From Ananas comosus (lineage: Eukaryota; Streptophyta; Magnoliopsida; Poales; Bromeliaceae): a stretch of 64,000 bases of DNA. Numbering within the stretch: the stretch's first letter is position 1; each line of letters begins with the position of its first letter. The notes under the pieces are model-generated. The model searched no databases. It was not told where the DNA came from and saw only the letters and a list, made by a program, of their open reading frames with translations. Below, one piece after another: positions 1 to 11,421 of this stretch. The stretch covers positions 158,220 through 222,219 of the forward strand of contig NC_033622.1 in assembly GCF_001540865.1 (NCBI RefSeq). The letters run 5' to 3'. A program made the position numbers and the translations under genes.

Positions 1-3000
1 AATCAGGTGTGTAAACATCCTTCGCAAGCTTTATGAAATTTGGAGGAAGCTCTTGTTTGTCAGATGCACCACAGACCTTCAATAAAATAATTAAGCTTTC
101 ACATATGCAGAATTTCTCTTTACTTTTTGAATATCCTTTTTAATCCTCATCGTATATGTTATTTCTAATACTATTTTATAACAGTCTAAAAATAAAATAT
201 TAAATAACATATACTCATGCAAGCCAAGGAGAAAACACCTAATCTTCAGGAAGACCATACCAAACATAGCCAACCATCAGGTAACCAGTCTTGCTTTAGT
301 TTCCATCCTGCGGGCTGAAAGAGAGATAATGGTCAACACGGTATCACATGTAGAGAAATAAGATGGTTGCACAACATACATTTAAGAAATTGACTCGTAG
401 TGTTTTTATTTACAAAATTGAATACAAGATCCCAATTGGAACTTCATGTAGAACCGACTATACCAAAAGTATTTTCATGGTTAAGAAAATAAGGAGAAAA
501 TACATGCTTTGTGGTCGAAATGAAGTGTACATTTCATCACTTACCTGTCCCCCAAAGTTAAATATGACTACTTTCACATCATCACTGATCGCAAGTTCCT
601 TGCGAACCTGAAGCAAAGAAACATCAATAAAAACTACAAACAAAAAAAGCAGATAAGTTGTGTAAGATCATTTTCTTGCTAGTGATTCCACTGACCTCAG
701 AACGAGATTTGTGTATCCTTCTAACGACCAAAGGCACATCGATGACATCTCGAAAAGCAGGCACTAAATAATAAAAAGAAATTTTGAGTAAGGACAGAAG
801 AACCAAGATCAGTAGCATAATCTCAAATTTTTTTAGTTTCCTAGAATATGACTAGTAGCATGGCATGCAGCACAGAACAAAATATAGACGGGTTAGGAGG
901 GTATCTATGCAATTAAATATAAATCATTTTTGTATTTTGGGATTTCATATGCTACAGATATTTTAGAGACTTGGGTGCTCAAGTCAAACTATCTGAAAGC
1001 TTTGTGCACTAAATTTAAACTCAAAAATGACAAGCATGTAAGTGAAATTTTAGGGGGAAAAAAGCATGCAATTCAACATACTAGGACAATATCCAGGAAG
1101 TCGGAGCAGGAATTCACAATGAGAATAATCTTCAGCTATCTGCATTTTTATCGAATTTCTTCATTAGGTTGCTACATAAACCAAAGCAAACTTACTGCCA
1201 ACAAAAAAAACATATGAGATGAAGAAACAAGAGAATGTTACTGCATCTACAAGACAAATTAAAGTGCAAAGATGTACAAGCAACTGAGCAAGTAGAGAGA
1301 ATAAAGAGCAAGTAAAGAAAATAAAGAGCAAGAGATATTTTTATTTTGTATTACAATGTAAATAAATATGACCATCCTTGCTCAAGAACAGAAAAGAGAA
1401 ATAGAAAAAGAAAAAGAAAACTCTCGCATATGACAGCATATAGAAGCCTCAAAAAGCTTGGTATCACACCTCTTTTGAAAATTTCTTTCTTTTTATATTT
1501 TATAACAGCTTCTCTTGTATTCTTAACAGAAAGTAGATTTCAAGCATTTTATGAACATGCATTAGTTTCGATAGTTTGCACAAGAACAGTACAACTTCAC
1601 ATGACATGAGCCAGGACATAAGATACCAAGTCTAAAATATATAGAAAACTATCCATCTTTGAACCTTTCAAATTGTTAGTTGGCCACTCTAAAATTGAGG
1701 GGAAGAGTTGCCAGTAGAGAAGAAAAAGAGATGCTTTTACTTAAACAACGACAATGAAAAGGTTATACGGAGAAGGTTTGAACCTGCCAGACAATAGAAC
1801 GGTGATGGTGTCCAGCAGCCATGACATATTCTGCATATATAAAATCCCAACTACAAAGGGGAAGATAATTAGAAGTAACATTAGAACATTAGGTTTTGCA
1901 ACTACTCAAATAATTTGTAAATTGGAAACCATTTCTGAGGAGACATAACTCATGAGAATACTACGAGGAACAGGTTTATAGGGTGAAACCAAAGTTTAAG
2001 TTTAATATAAAGAACCTTTATAGTCACATTTCAATTACTGAAGGTAATCAATAAAAGTCACTTGAGATGTCAAAACATGAAAACGCAACCACAATTAAAG
2101 ATCATCACTGTTACCCTAGTTATTCTCCAGACAGGGAAACCAAAGCCACGCACTGCACCAAAGCTAACACATGCCCTATATGGACTAAACAATTTACAAT
2201 AACAGGTAAGTCCTATTCTTATACTTTCAGGGATAGTGTAAAGTCTTAACAGTTACTAACCTATGATTCAGTGCACTACACATCTAACTCTTGACTAAGG
2301 GTAGATACCCAACATTTGAAAGCACAAGTACTGGAATGTATCTATCATGTCGCTTACTAAAATAGATTGTTGGGAAGTTATTCTTGACAACTGTTTCAAG
2401 GTTAAAACTTCAAAAATACATGTAGAGTTCGTCAGTAATATAATTTATTTCCTAAATCACCTGAAGTTAGTTACACAAACAGACCGAATTCCTGCATCTG
2501 CTGCCGCTCGGCATGCTACAGGAACAACATCTGAGACCTATAATACAGAAATACCATAAAAGTAAGCAAATAACATCCCTCTTCGAGTCAAAACGATGTT
2601 TCAAAGAAGTAATGCAGCCAATTATGATTCTAAGAATAATTTTAGCATGAAAGAGGGCAGAAACTGCAGCCTGCATATAAAAGCCCATCAAATAACAGAA
2701 ATTATATGCTATGTTATGTACCACTAAATCGGCCTTGATAGAGTTCAGCCATTCCACTTCAGTTGCCAAAATAGACTCTCGAGGCACCACAGCTGTCTGA
2801 TGATACTGCACTCAGAAGGCAGAGAAAAAGAAAGGGAAATTTACTTGATGGGCACTGGAGCAAGTAATTATCAAATTATTATCTCATTTAAACATCAATT
2901 TTTTTTAAAAAAAAATGCAAGTAGCATGAACACTTGTGTGGTGTCTTATGCGACGTAACTAAAACTTAAGACTGTACCTTCTCCAAAGAGGCAAGCCTAT

Positions 3001-4355
3001 CCACTGTTAAAGCATCAGCTTGCACAGCCCCACAGTCAAGCAAAACCTGAAAGCCCACCATTCCACTAATAATATTCAAAGGATGTGCACCAAACAGTGG
3101 GAATTAACCAAGACTATGTTGCCTTTTAGAAGAATTTTGATATTTAAATGATTCACAGACCTTGCGGATGTGTAGATTGGAAGATTGAATCTCAGTGGTG
3201 AAGACAAAGTCCGGAGCGCCTGTTACCACATGTACATCATGCCCAGCTGCAATCAGATGGCGCACAACCTGAAAAAGGAAAGATAAGAAAATAACAACAA
3301 AGTGTCCAATTTGTTCCTCTATGCCCCGTGTGAATTAGCTAGTACATGTGCATTCCAAATAGTTGAAAAGAAATTTTCTATTATAATTCAACAGGAAGCC
3401 ATCAAGATTCTACTGCAAGTCACGACTAATACCCATCAGCTAAATTCCTTTATCATTCACATTAATTTATTAATTTAATAAATAACGCACCTTTTTATCC
3501 AAATAAACAAAACCCCATCAAAAGAAGAGAATATCCAGATGGGAATCCAGTTTTAACATGGACAGAAACTTAATAAAGATTGCACCTTTTTCTCTGAATA
3601 GACAATACCGGATTTTTGGCTACTCATTTTGCGTGTGTTTGCGCTTGAACCCGAGTATCCAACTAAAAGTAAGCCCCTGTTTCCACTGTTGTATGCCCTC
3701 AAGAAACCCAAAAAAAAGTACGAGATATTCTTATCATCCGAAGTAATTTAATAGACATTGGATCTTTTTCTTGAATAACAAATTATAGCCAATACCCAAT
3801 ACCCAATGTCGAAAAGAGGATAGGATAAAAGAAAAGAAAAGATCCAATCCATCAAAAGAGATCCTTTCCACGCAAAAAATAAAAGATAAAAGAACCCAAT
3901 TTAACGATACAATTTTTCTGCTAGATTCTATTATAATCCACATAAGCTTCATAACATTTTGCACCCTTTTTTCACACCCGATCGTCACCTACTCACTTCA
4001 CGCAAATCTCAATTCCCCTCAAGAACTCAAAGAGATCACTCTTTTGTCATGCCTGAGCATCTATAGTATCAAAATAGCTTATCATCCCCACCGCCATCCT
4101 CGTCTCAGAGCATTACCATACTCGACGGGTTGCGGCGAGTCCGGGCTATTACATCTTTCACCATCCGTAAAAGAGAAAGAAAGAAAGAAAGGAGAGAAGA
4201 AGCGCGAGGGGTAAGGTGTAAGGGGAGGATGGTGGGAATAAGACCTCGACGACACGCGTGGCGTGGCCGAAGCCATGGCCGGTGACGTAGTAGGCAAAGA
4301 CGAGGTGCTCCCGAGACGCCGATACCCCGACGTCGCCCCCATCCGCGATCCTCAT
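1..4355 (-). CDS. ARA1: L-arabinokinase (ARA1-type), N-terminal part, runs off left edge
   Basis: Plant L-arabinokinase phosphorylates free L-arabinose at C1 for salvage to UDP-arabinose. The family has an N-terminal glycosyltransferase-like domain and a C-terminal GHMP kinase domain; only the first domain is here. Eleven exons (minus strand): 4245-4355, 3161-3268, 2978-3046, 2722-2805, 2461-2537, 1784-1850, 1082-1139, 696-763, 545-607, 261-314 and 1-76. All join in frame through GT/AG sites and give about 278 residues. Recognisable blocks are YYVTGHGFGHATRVVEV in exon 1, SDVVPVACRAAADAGIRSV in exon 5, then IAEDYSHCEF, FRDVIDVPLVVRR and VVIFNFGGQ. The start at 4355 (MRIADGGDVGVSASREHLVF) matches the known N-terminus of the family; an in-frame ATG upstream at 4388 is less likely. 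The kinase half lies outside the window. Family assignment is firm; enzyme activity is inferred. Confidence 0.93.
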
Positions 4356-4697
4356 AGCACTCACTCCCAAACCCCCTTTCCCCCACAATCACCCTTTCTC
4401 TATATCGAAAGGTAGCGAATCCTTCTCCCCAGTTCGATCAAACAAGAGGAAGAAGAAGAGGAGGAGATCGAAACCCTAGAGGAGAAGAGAGGGGAGAGGA
4501 GGAATGAAGGGGATTACAAGGGTTTTGGGGGCTTCTTTGTTTGCCCTAATTCGAACGAGAGAGAGAGGAGAGAGGAGAGAGGAGAGAGGAGAGCGGGGTT
4601 TGTTTCTCTTCCCTATCTCTCTCTCTCTCTCCTATCTCTCTCTTTCCAAAAATAGAGAGCGAGGCGGGTAACCGCATTCGTTCATTCCTAACTACGT

Positions 4698-4731
<34 letters not shown>

Positions 4732-5706
4732 CTTCTCACAAAGGCTCCCCAGGCGCACGCGTGTGCTTTGAGATTCATGCTGCGCTCTGTCCGTTGCGAT
4801 CCTAACGGGACGAAGAAACCCCTCCGTGCACCCGGTGCACAGTACGGCTCATTCACCGTGGGTACAACTTTCGATTTAGAAAAGTAGTAAAAAAGATTTA
4901 TACGGTTTTGGTGGTTAAATTGAAATTGGGATAAATGATTAGATTAGATTATGTTGGCATTCGGTTAAATCGAATCAGGTGCGCGTTCATAATCGGGCTC
5001 GATCCGACAGTTATTATGTTGTCTAATTTGATTAGTATTAATCTCGCTTTTAAATTAAAAAGCTAATTAGAAATAAATTCTAATCATATTAGAATAACAA
5101 TAAATAAATGATTTGGCTTTATCTATTAGGATTTTAGAATTCCTTATAAATATACAGACGATCTCACATAAAATAACGAATAAGAAAGAGAACGAACAAA
5201 AAAAAAACTAAGAGAGCCTATTATTCTAGAGTGTTTTGAACGGTGTATTGGAAAGCGTGCTCGTTTGTAAAGTTTGGAGTGAAAGAAGATTTTCAAGCAC
5301 GATCCGAGAACACGTGAATCAATCTCTACGATCCGGACTCGTTGCGTTCTAGCACAAATTGCTTCCGTAAAAAAGTACGAGTAAAAAGGTATGAGCAAAT
5401 ACTTTCGCTGCGTTTCTACATGTTATTTCAAAATTACGTATTTTTTTCAAATTTATTATACATATATATTAATACATATATGGTGATATGGATAATTACG
5501 TGCTAGTGAAGATTCTTACGTGTATTGATAAGGATGGATAATCCCGGCACTTAATTACGGAACATTCCACGATTGAGAGTTTCAATTGAAAAAAATACAT
5601 GACAATTTTGCATGTAAAATTATACCTTTTGTTCAATTTTTAGGGTTTAGGATATAGGGTTTAGGGTTTAGAGTATTTTGATTAAAGAGAGAAATGTATA
5701 ACTCAC
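4356..5706 (-). promoter_or_regulatory. 5' leader and promoter region of the arabinokinase gene
   Basis: Directly upstream of the ARA1 start are purine/pyrimidine-rich tracts (GA and CT runs at about 4555-4725) typical of plant leaders. A telo-box-like AAACCCTA lies at 4471. From about 4860 to 5630 the DNA is AT-rich with no convincing reading frame. A telomere-like array of TTTAGGG units lies at 5641-5672. No TATA box can be assigned with confidence. Confidence 0.45.
5641..5672. repeat. Short interstitial telomere-like repeat (TTTAGGG variants)
   Basis: Three to four TTTAGGG-type units, one of them degenerate, stand in tandem. The plant telomere unit is TTTAGGG. The tract is too short for a telomere relic to be certain and could be a telo-box cluster. 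It lies just 3' of the orphan arabinokinase exon, inside what would be its intron. Confidence 0.6.
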
Positions 5707-5823
5707 GTCCACGACGCGGGTGGCGTGGCCGAAGCCGTGGCCGGTGATGTAGTAGGCATAGACGAAGCGCTTCCTCTCGTCTCCTCCGCCGCCATTTACT
5801 ACCTCCATCATCATCATCATCAT
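5707..5823 (-). pseudogene. Orphan duplicate of the L-arabinokinase first exon (or alternative first exon)
   Basis: On the minus strand a frame with six tandem ATG codons reads through a glycine-rich linker into FVYAYYITGHGFGHATRVVD. It then meets a perfect donor, GAC|GTGAGT, at 5707. This is the same protein segment, ending at the same phase-0 junction, as exon 1 of the neighbouring ARA1 gene. The N-terminal residues differ (MEVVNGGGGDERKRF against MRIADGGDVGVSASREHL). No second copy of exon 2 follows before 4355, so it is either the remnant of a tandem paralogue or an upstream alternative exon that could splice in frame to 3268. The repeated ATGs come from a (CAT)n/(CTT)n microsatellite at about 5808-5863. 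Homology is clear; function is unknown. Confidence 0.7.
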
Positions 5824-6486
5824 CTTCTTCTTCTTCTTCTTCTTCTTCTTCTTCTTCTTCTTCTCCGGTGAACAAGAAGGTGCAATAAATATAAATATAT
5901 ATATATATGAATATATATATGAATATATGAAGTGATTATATGATAATATAATTTGTAGAAATAATAAAAAGAACGGATATGTATATGAATAAATAAAAAT
6001 AAAAACGAGATATTAATTTTTATATCATCTTATGGCGGGTGCAATATATATAGTTGTTGTTAGCTCCGAATGATGCTCTAACTGCAGCTGGTATTTTGAG
6101 GATTTTCTCCTACGAAAGCTCTAGTTATTTTTTACCTATCTATAGACCAAATATATCATCTTTAACGAATGCAAGCTAATATTCTATTTTGGATATGCAC
6201 AATAATGGGACCCACTTCGTTGGATTAAAATTCTAGAGATCTCTAGAATTACACATTGAAGCCGGTTAAATCTATCGCTTAGCTGTATTTTGATTTGTAT
6301 TTAATCTCTTGTTTTGCAACTTGTTAACTATTCTTTAGATTTTAATGGTGCAGTTGTTATCGGTTCAGTAAGATATTAAATATCTATCTACTACCATTAC
6401 TAATTTTCATGAGATCCTACTGCATGTATCTATATTTGTCTAGAGATAAGCTAACTCTGCAACCAAAAGCTATATAGGGCTGCAAG
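5824..6486. other. AT-rich intergenic DNA, no gene seen
   Basis: The region starts with the (CTT)n/(CAT)n microsatellite, then (AT)n-rich DNA. I see no coding region, RNA gene or clear transposon ends. Confidence 0.5.
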
Positions 6487-6774
6487 ATGGAATCGGTGAT
6501 GGTGCAGATGGTGGTCATCTGTTTGCTCCCCATATGTTGCGCAGTCACGCTTTTTAGCTCGGCGGCGGTGGGCGCCAGCGCCGCCATCGTCGTTGTCGGC
6601 CTGGCAAACTATAGAGAAATTCTGCAATGGTATCGTCGTCGACGCATCGGTAGTTTGCTAGACCGCGTGCTCTATTCTTCTGCCGGACAAGTGCATCCTG
6701 CGTTGGCATTACGACGTCGTGACGGCGTTGGCAGCAAACGCGGTGCCGGAAAATCTGCAGCGAGGGAGGGGTGA
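6487..6774 (+). CDS. Small unrecognised ORF with hydrophobic N-terminus (95 aa)
   Basis: A 95-codon ATG-to-TGA frame is noticeably richer in GC than the AT-rich DNA on both sides. The first 40 or so residues are strongly hydrophobic (MVVICLLPICCAV, then AAVGASAAIVVVGLA), consistent with a signal anchor or two short membrane segments. They are followed by an arginine-rich stretch (WYRRRRIG) and a basic tail. I do not recognise a family. It may be a small lineage-specific protein, an exon of a longer gene, or chance. No promoter or splice support can be given. Confidence 0.25.
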   Translation: MESVMVQMVVICLLPICCAVTLFSSAAVGASAAIVVVGLANYREILQWYRRRRIGSLLDRVLYSSAGQVHPALALRRRDGVGSKRGAGKSAAREG

Positions 6775-8007
6775 AGATGTGATTTTAGTTTCGGTTTCAG
6801 AATTCTTTTAGGCAAGATTTATACGTTAGTAATTAATAATTAACATAGTTATTCATATCTTTCTACAGTTTTCATAAATATTTATGTATTATCTTAGTGA
6901 AAAAATTTATAAAGCATTATTATTATAGGACTTTTTTTAAAAATAATTCTGTAAAAAATTATAATTTGTCAAACGTGGATAAAAAAAAGAAAAATAGTGC
7001 ATTATTCATTGTCTTTAAAAAGTAGTGAATTATTCATCATTTTTATATAATTATCGTTTTTTTTTATATTGATTGTGAGGGTTTTTCTGTCGGGTTGGAT
7101 TGTATGTGGATTATTAAAATTATATACAAAAAATTTCAGATATTCCATATAAGTTTATCAAATATTTAGTTTAGTATCTTTTAGTTTTAACTTTATTATT
7201 GATTTAACGAAAAAAAAAAAGTAAAAAGAAAAAAATAAAATACTAAATTAATTAATATACTTTAAATCAGAGGATACTAAAATAAAAAAATACGAAATCA
7301 CATGAATGATATTTAAAATTTCCCTGAAATTATTTGCAAAAATATAATTGCGACGAAAACAAAAGTGCAGTAGTAGCGCAGGAATGATTCCAACTGATGC
7401 TGTCAGATCGAAACAAAGCAGTGGTTTGTAGTTCAAATCACAACATGAAGAAAGTGAAGAACCATCAAATTTCCTTGAGAACAAAACTAAGTGTACACCC
7501 ACCTCCTAAAAGAGAGGATTCAAGTTAGAATGATAGAGCCAGTTCAATCCAGCAAAGGCTTAAAAAGCTGTATCAATGTTCCCGACTCTGCCGCGAATAG
7601 TTTGCTTATAAATAAACTGTCGAGGCAGGTTGCGATGCGATCGAAGCTTTAAAAGTACACATCTAATAGATGAGAATGAAGAGAAGAACAATTTAAAGTT
7701 AAGAGCACTAATCTGTATATAGTCCAAAACACAACAAACAAGGAGCATGATTTTTTTTTTTTTCTTCTTGTTTTATCTTTTGTAGCGACACTCATTTATG
7801 TTCTTCTATCCATCTTTCCAAAAACCCCATGTCACTGCATATCCACCCATGAATTTAACATCTAAAGAGTACAAAATAGAGCTCTATCCGTGCCCTATCT
7901 AGAGATCCACTTACTCTTCCCTGCCTCGCTTTTCTCTGCTTACCATATCGAGAAGTAGGCAAAGACCGAAAACCAAAAGGGGCACCAGGCAAAGCGGATT
8001 GCGCTAG
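6775..8007. other. Intergenic DNA downstream of the MBD gene, with a MITE-like copy
   Basis: Mostly AT-rich. About 7100-7330 resembles the inverted-repeat element at 14617-14962: both carry TTATATACAAAAA, then a cAGATA..TTTAGTTTTA stretch, then a GATACTAAA.T.AAAAA.TACG block. About 7500-8007 is probably 3' UTR and downstream flank of the MBD gene. No coding region is supported. Confidence 0.45.
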
Positions 8008-10806
8008 TTAAAGCTCAAGGGAAGAAGTGCTTCTGGACAGTTCAGATTCTTCTAACTTGATGTTCGGCTGATCGCAGATAGGATCGTCGCGCGGCTTTAC
8101 CGTCTTCTCCATCTCGGACGATGTTGATGGCTCGACCGGCTCGGAGGAAGGGGGAGGCGAAACTGATCCACCGGTCTCGAGCTCTCTTCGTGTCGGAGGG
8201 GCGGCCCACGACAAAGGATTCACTATCGAAAAATACATGCAAGAGCAAAAAACGAGAAAAGAAAAGAAGTCATTGAACATTGACTAGTAAAGAAACAATA
8301 AAACAGTTTGCTTGGTGACGCTTACAAATATATTAGACTACAATTTTCTTTGACAGAGAGAATCACCCTAGAAATATAACTTTTCTGAAGGTTGCCTCCT
8401 AATGGCTTATACAAATAGAAAGTATGTGATGACAAAAGGACTTCCCTAACACTCTCAAGCCGGATAGGCCTTCATTCTTGGAAACCGTCAACCGTACCCA
8501 ATTCATCTTCAAAGGTCCCCAATTATGTTGCGCCTCAATCCAAGTACAAAGATTGTTTTCTCCCCTTAGGGCATGTTTGTTTTAACGTAAGTAGACTTTG
8601 GGTGGAAGTGGACTTTGGGTTGAAGTGGAGTTTAGGTGAAAATTAATTTACTTCCGCTGTTTGTTTCTAACTGTGGAAGTGCAGTTCTGTGAGTTCTGTT
8701 GTTTGTTTGGTAGGAAGTAAATGACGTAAAAAGTGTAGCTCTCCACTCTCGGTATACTTACCTCCGAAGTAATATTATTGTCTATTTTGTAACTTAGTGA
8801 ATAATAAATTATAATAAATAAAAATTAATATAACTATATATGTATATAATTATATATATGTATAATTATAAAATAAAATTTTAAAAAATTATATTATTTG
8901 TTTGCATATAAATTATAATAATGCAACAAATAAAATTCTAAAGTTAAAAAATTATTAAAATTTAACAAATTCATTTTTCATCATTTTCTAAATATGCAAA
9001 TTAGACAAAAAAATATATTAAAACTTACCTAACCAAATTTAACAAGTTCCTTTGCCTCTTTGCACTTCACCGGAATTGACTTCGCCCCGTGGGAGGGCGA
9101 AGTCAATTACCCTATTTTGGGTGAACTCGACTTTCGGCCGTAATAAAATTACGGCAAAACAAACAACGGAAGTGATAGTTTACGGCGTAAACAACTTCCC
9201 CCCTCTCCACTTCCCTCTCACTTTCATCCAAACAAACACACCCTTAAAGAACGGTGCTTCTTTTAAAGCCCTAAGCATTAAGATCTCACGAAACAAAGTG
9301 CTTAGGGCATTACGACTTTCTTGACACACCTGTTGTTATAGTTTCAATTTGGACCTCATGAAAAGATCTTATCTGTAGTTGCTATAAAACAACAAAGGGT
9401 GCACCATCTATAGTAACTTATTAGTATGAATCATGATATACGATTTTGTCAACTCTTCTTATTATCTGAAGTAGAATGAAGGTTCTCTTACTTAATGCTC
9501 TGAGGCAACAGGCCCTCAACAAATTTTCTATGCATGGCTTTATTGCGCTTTGTTGCCCAAGTAATAAATTGGTTCTTGATTTGGATAACATAACATGGTA
9601 ATATTTTCTCTTTTGGTTCCTTGTAAGACTTTCTATATATTATAAAATTTTTCTACTTAAATGCTGCCTAAGACCAGCTTGCCACCCTAAACAACCTTGA
9701 TCATCTCTAAGTCAGTGAAATCACTATTTGTCAATTATAAATTGAAGCTTTCAATGAGAAAATCCACAATACACAGTATTAGAAGCAAAAGTGCAAAACT
9801 ATAAATTATAGCGACTCTCGCTCATTATACACACCTTCTTCAGGTTCGAGTGGCCTTGAAAGCCCTAAACTAGAACCATCAAGAGGATTTGTCATGCGTG
9901 GAGCACGTTTCCTCACATAGTTTTCTTGCAGAGGTCTAGGAATCTGGAACGAGAATTGTGATAAATTCACACCTTGTTTAATGTACTCCGGGTGTTCAAT
10001 CAAGTACCTGCACGCACAACAAAAGACAAAAGAAATTAAAACAAAGGTCTAAAATACGGCCAGGATACTGCTAAAATACACTAAATCTACGAGAGACAAG
10101 CAAGATTAACAATCTAGAGAAATATTTTACAGACGTTTATTATCCTTTGGCAGAGATATAAGAGAAAAATCTGAAAGTTCATACATAGCCTACATAAACT
10201 TTTGTAACATATATACACCACCGTACTAACAAAAGGTTTTCCTCAATGAAAACAAGTTTCTAACACAAAACCACCATCTTCACACTCTCCAACTTATTAA
10301 CATCAGTGTTAGTTTATAAGAAGCTGCGCTTTTGAAAGGGATTACAAAAGTATGCATTTTATAAGGGTATATAGGTGGATAGATGATTTTGCTGGAATAG
10401 AATATGTAAACACCCCAGATTTTTAATGCCTAGAATTAATTGTAGCCACTGACAAGAAGAAGCTTATATAAGGTCCAAGTGGCTGCATTGAAAAAATTAC
10501 CTTTGAATTTCAACCATAGATCGCAGTCTCTTCCCCGTTGGAGAAGCATAATACCTGAAAAGCCATAAGACTATTAAAACAGTTTATATCCAATCACAGA
10601 TTATGAAAGCAACTAGGAGGGTGATAAAGAAGATCAATTTATAAATTAGCACGCTGGTGTAATTTATCGAAAGTAACATTATAGTGGAAAATAGCAAATT
10701 TGGAAAGGGCAATTAGTTTCATTTTCCAAAGTATTGCTGAATGCTTCCACTTCTAAGTACGGGCACCAAAATCTAGCAAGTTCATATCCCTGCAAAATTA
10801 TCTAGT

Positions 10807-10865
<59 letters not shown>

Positions 10866-11166
10866 CCNGAGGCCTCCGTGCTACCGATAGTATACTAGCC
10901 TAACTCTCTCTATATATATAGAATTATGCTACTATATATTGATAGTACCAAGCGCTTTGTGCTATCGAGTTTTTGACCATTGGATGAAATGATGTGCGGT
11001 TAGGATGATAATAGTCCCTATTAGGATGATAGTGGTATCCTAGGGTTGAGCAAGTAGTTGATTGAATAGTATAATCTAACAGATGAAAATGATCAAAGGA
11101 TAGATCTAACGGCAGAAAACTCGATAGTACCAAGAGCTTAGTACTATCGATAGTATAGTAGCCGGA

Positions 11167-11198
<32 letters not shown>

Positions 11199-11375
11199 AT
11201 CTATATATATGGAGTAGGGCTACTGTGCTATTAGGAGCACAGCAGAACTTGTCAAAGAGAAATTGAAACACTCAATTTCTCCTCCCTTTCATCCTAACCA
11301 CCCATCAAAATTGATGGATGGTTAGGAAGTTAGGAGCACAAAAGCTGCTGTGCTCCTAATAGCACAGTAACCCTG

Positions 11376-11421
<46 letters not shown>

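Noticed and set aside
5633..5875. Minus-strand frame with poly-Glu/Asp
   Set aside because: Out of frame with the arabinokinase-like exon; acidic run comes from a (CTT)n/(CAT)n microsatellite.
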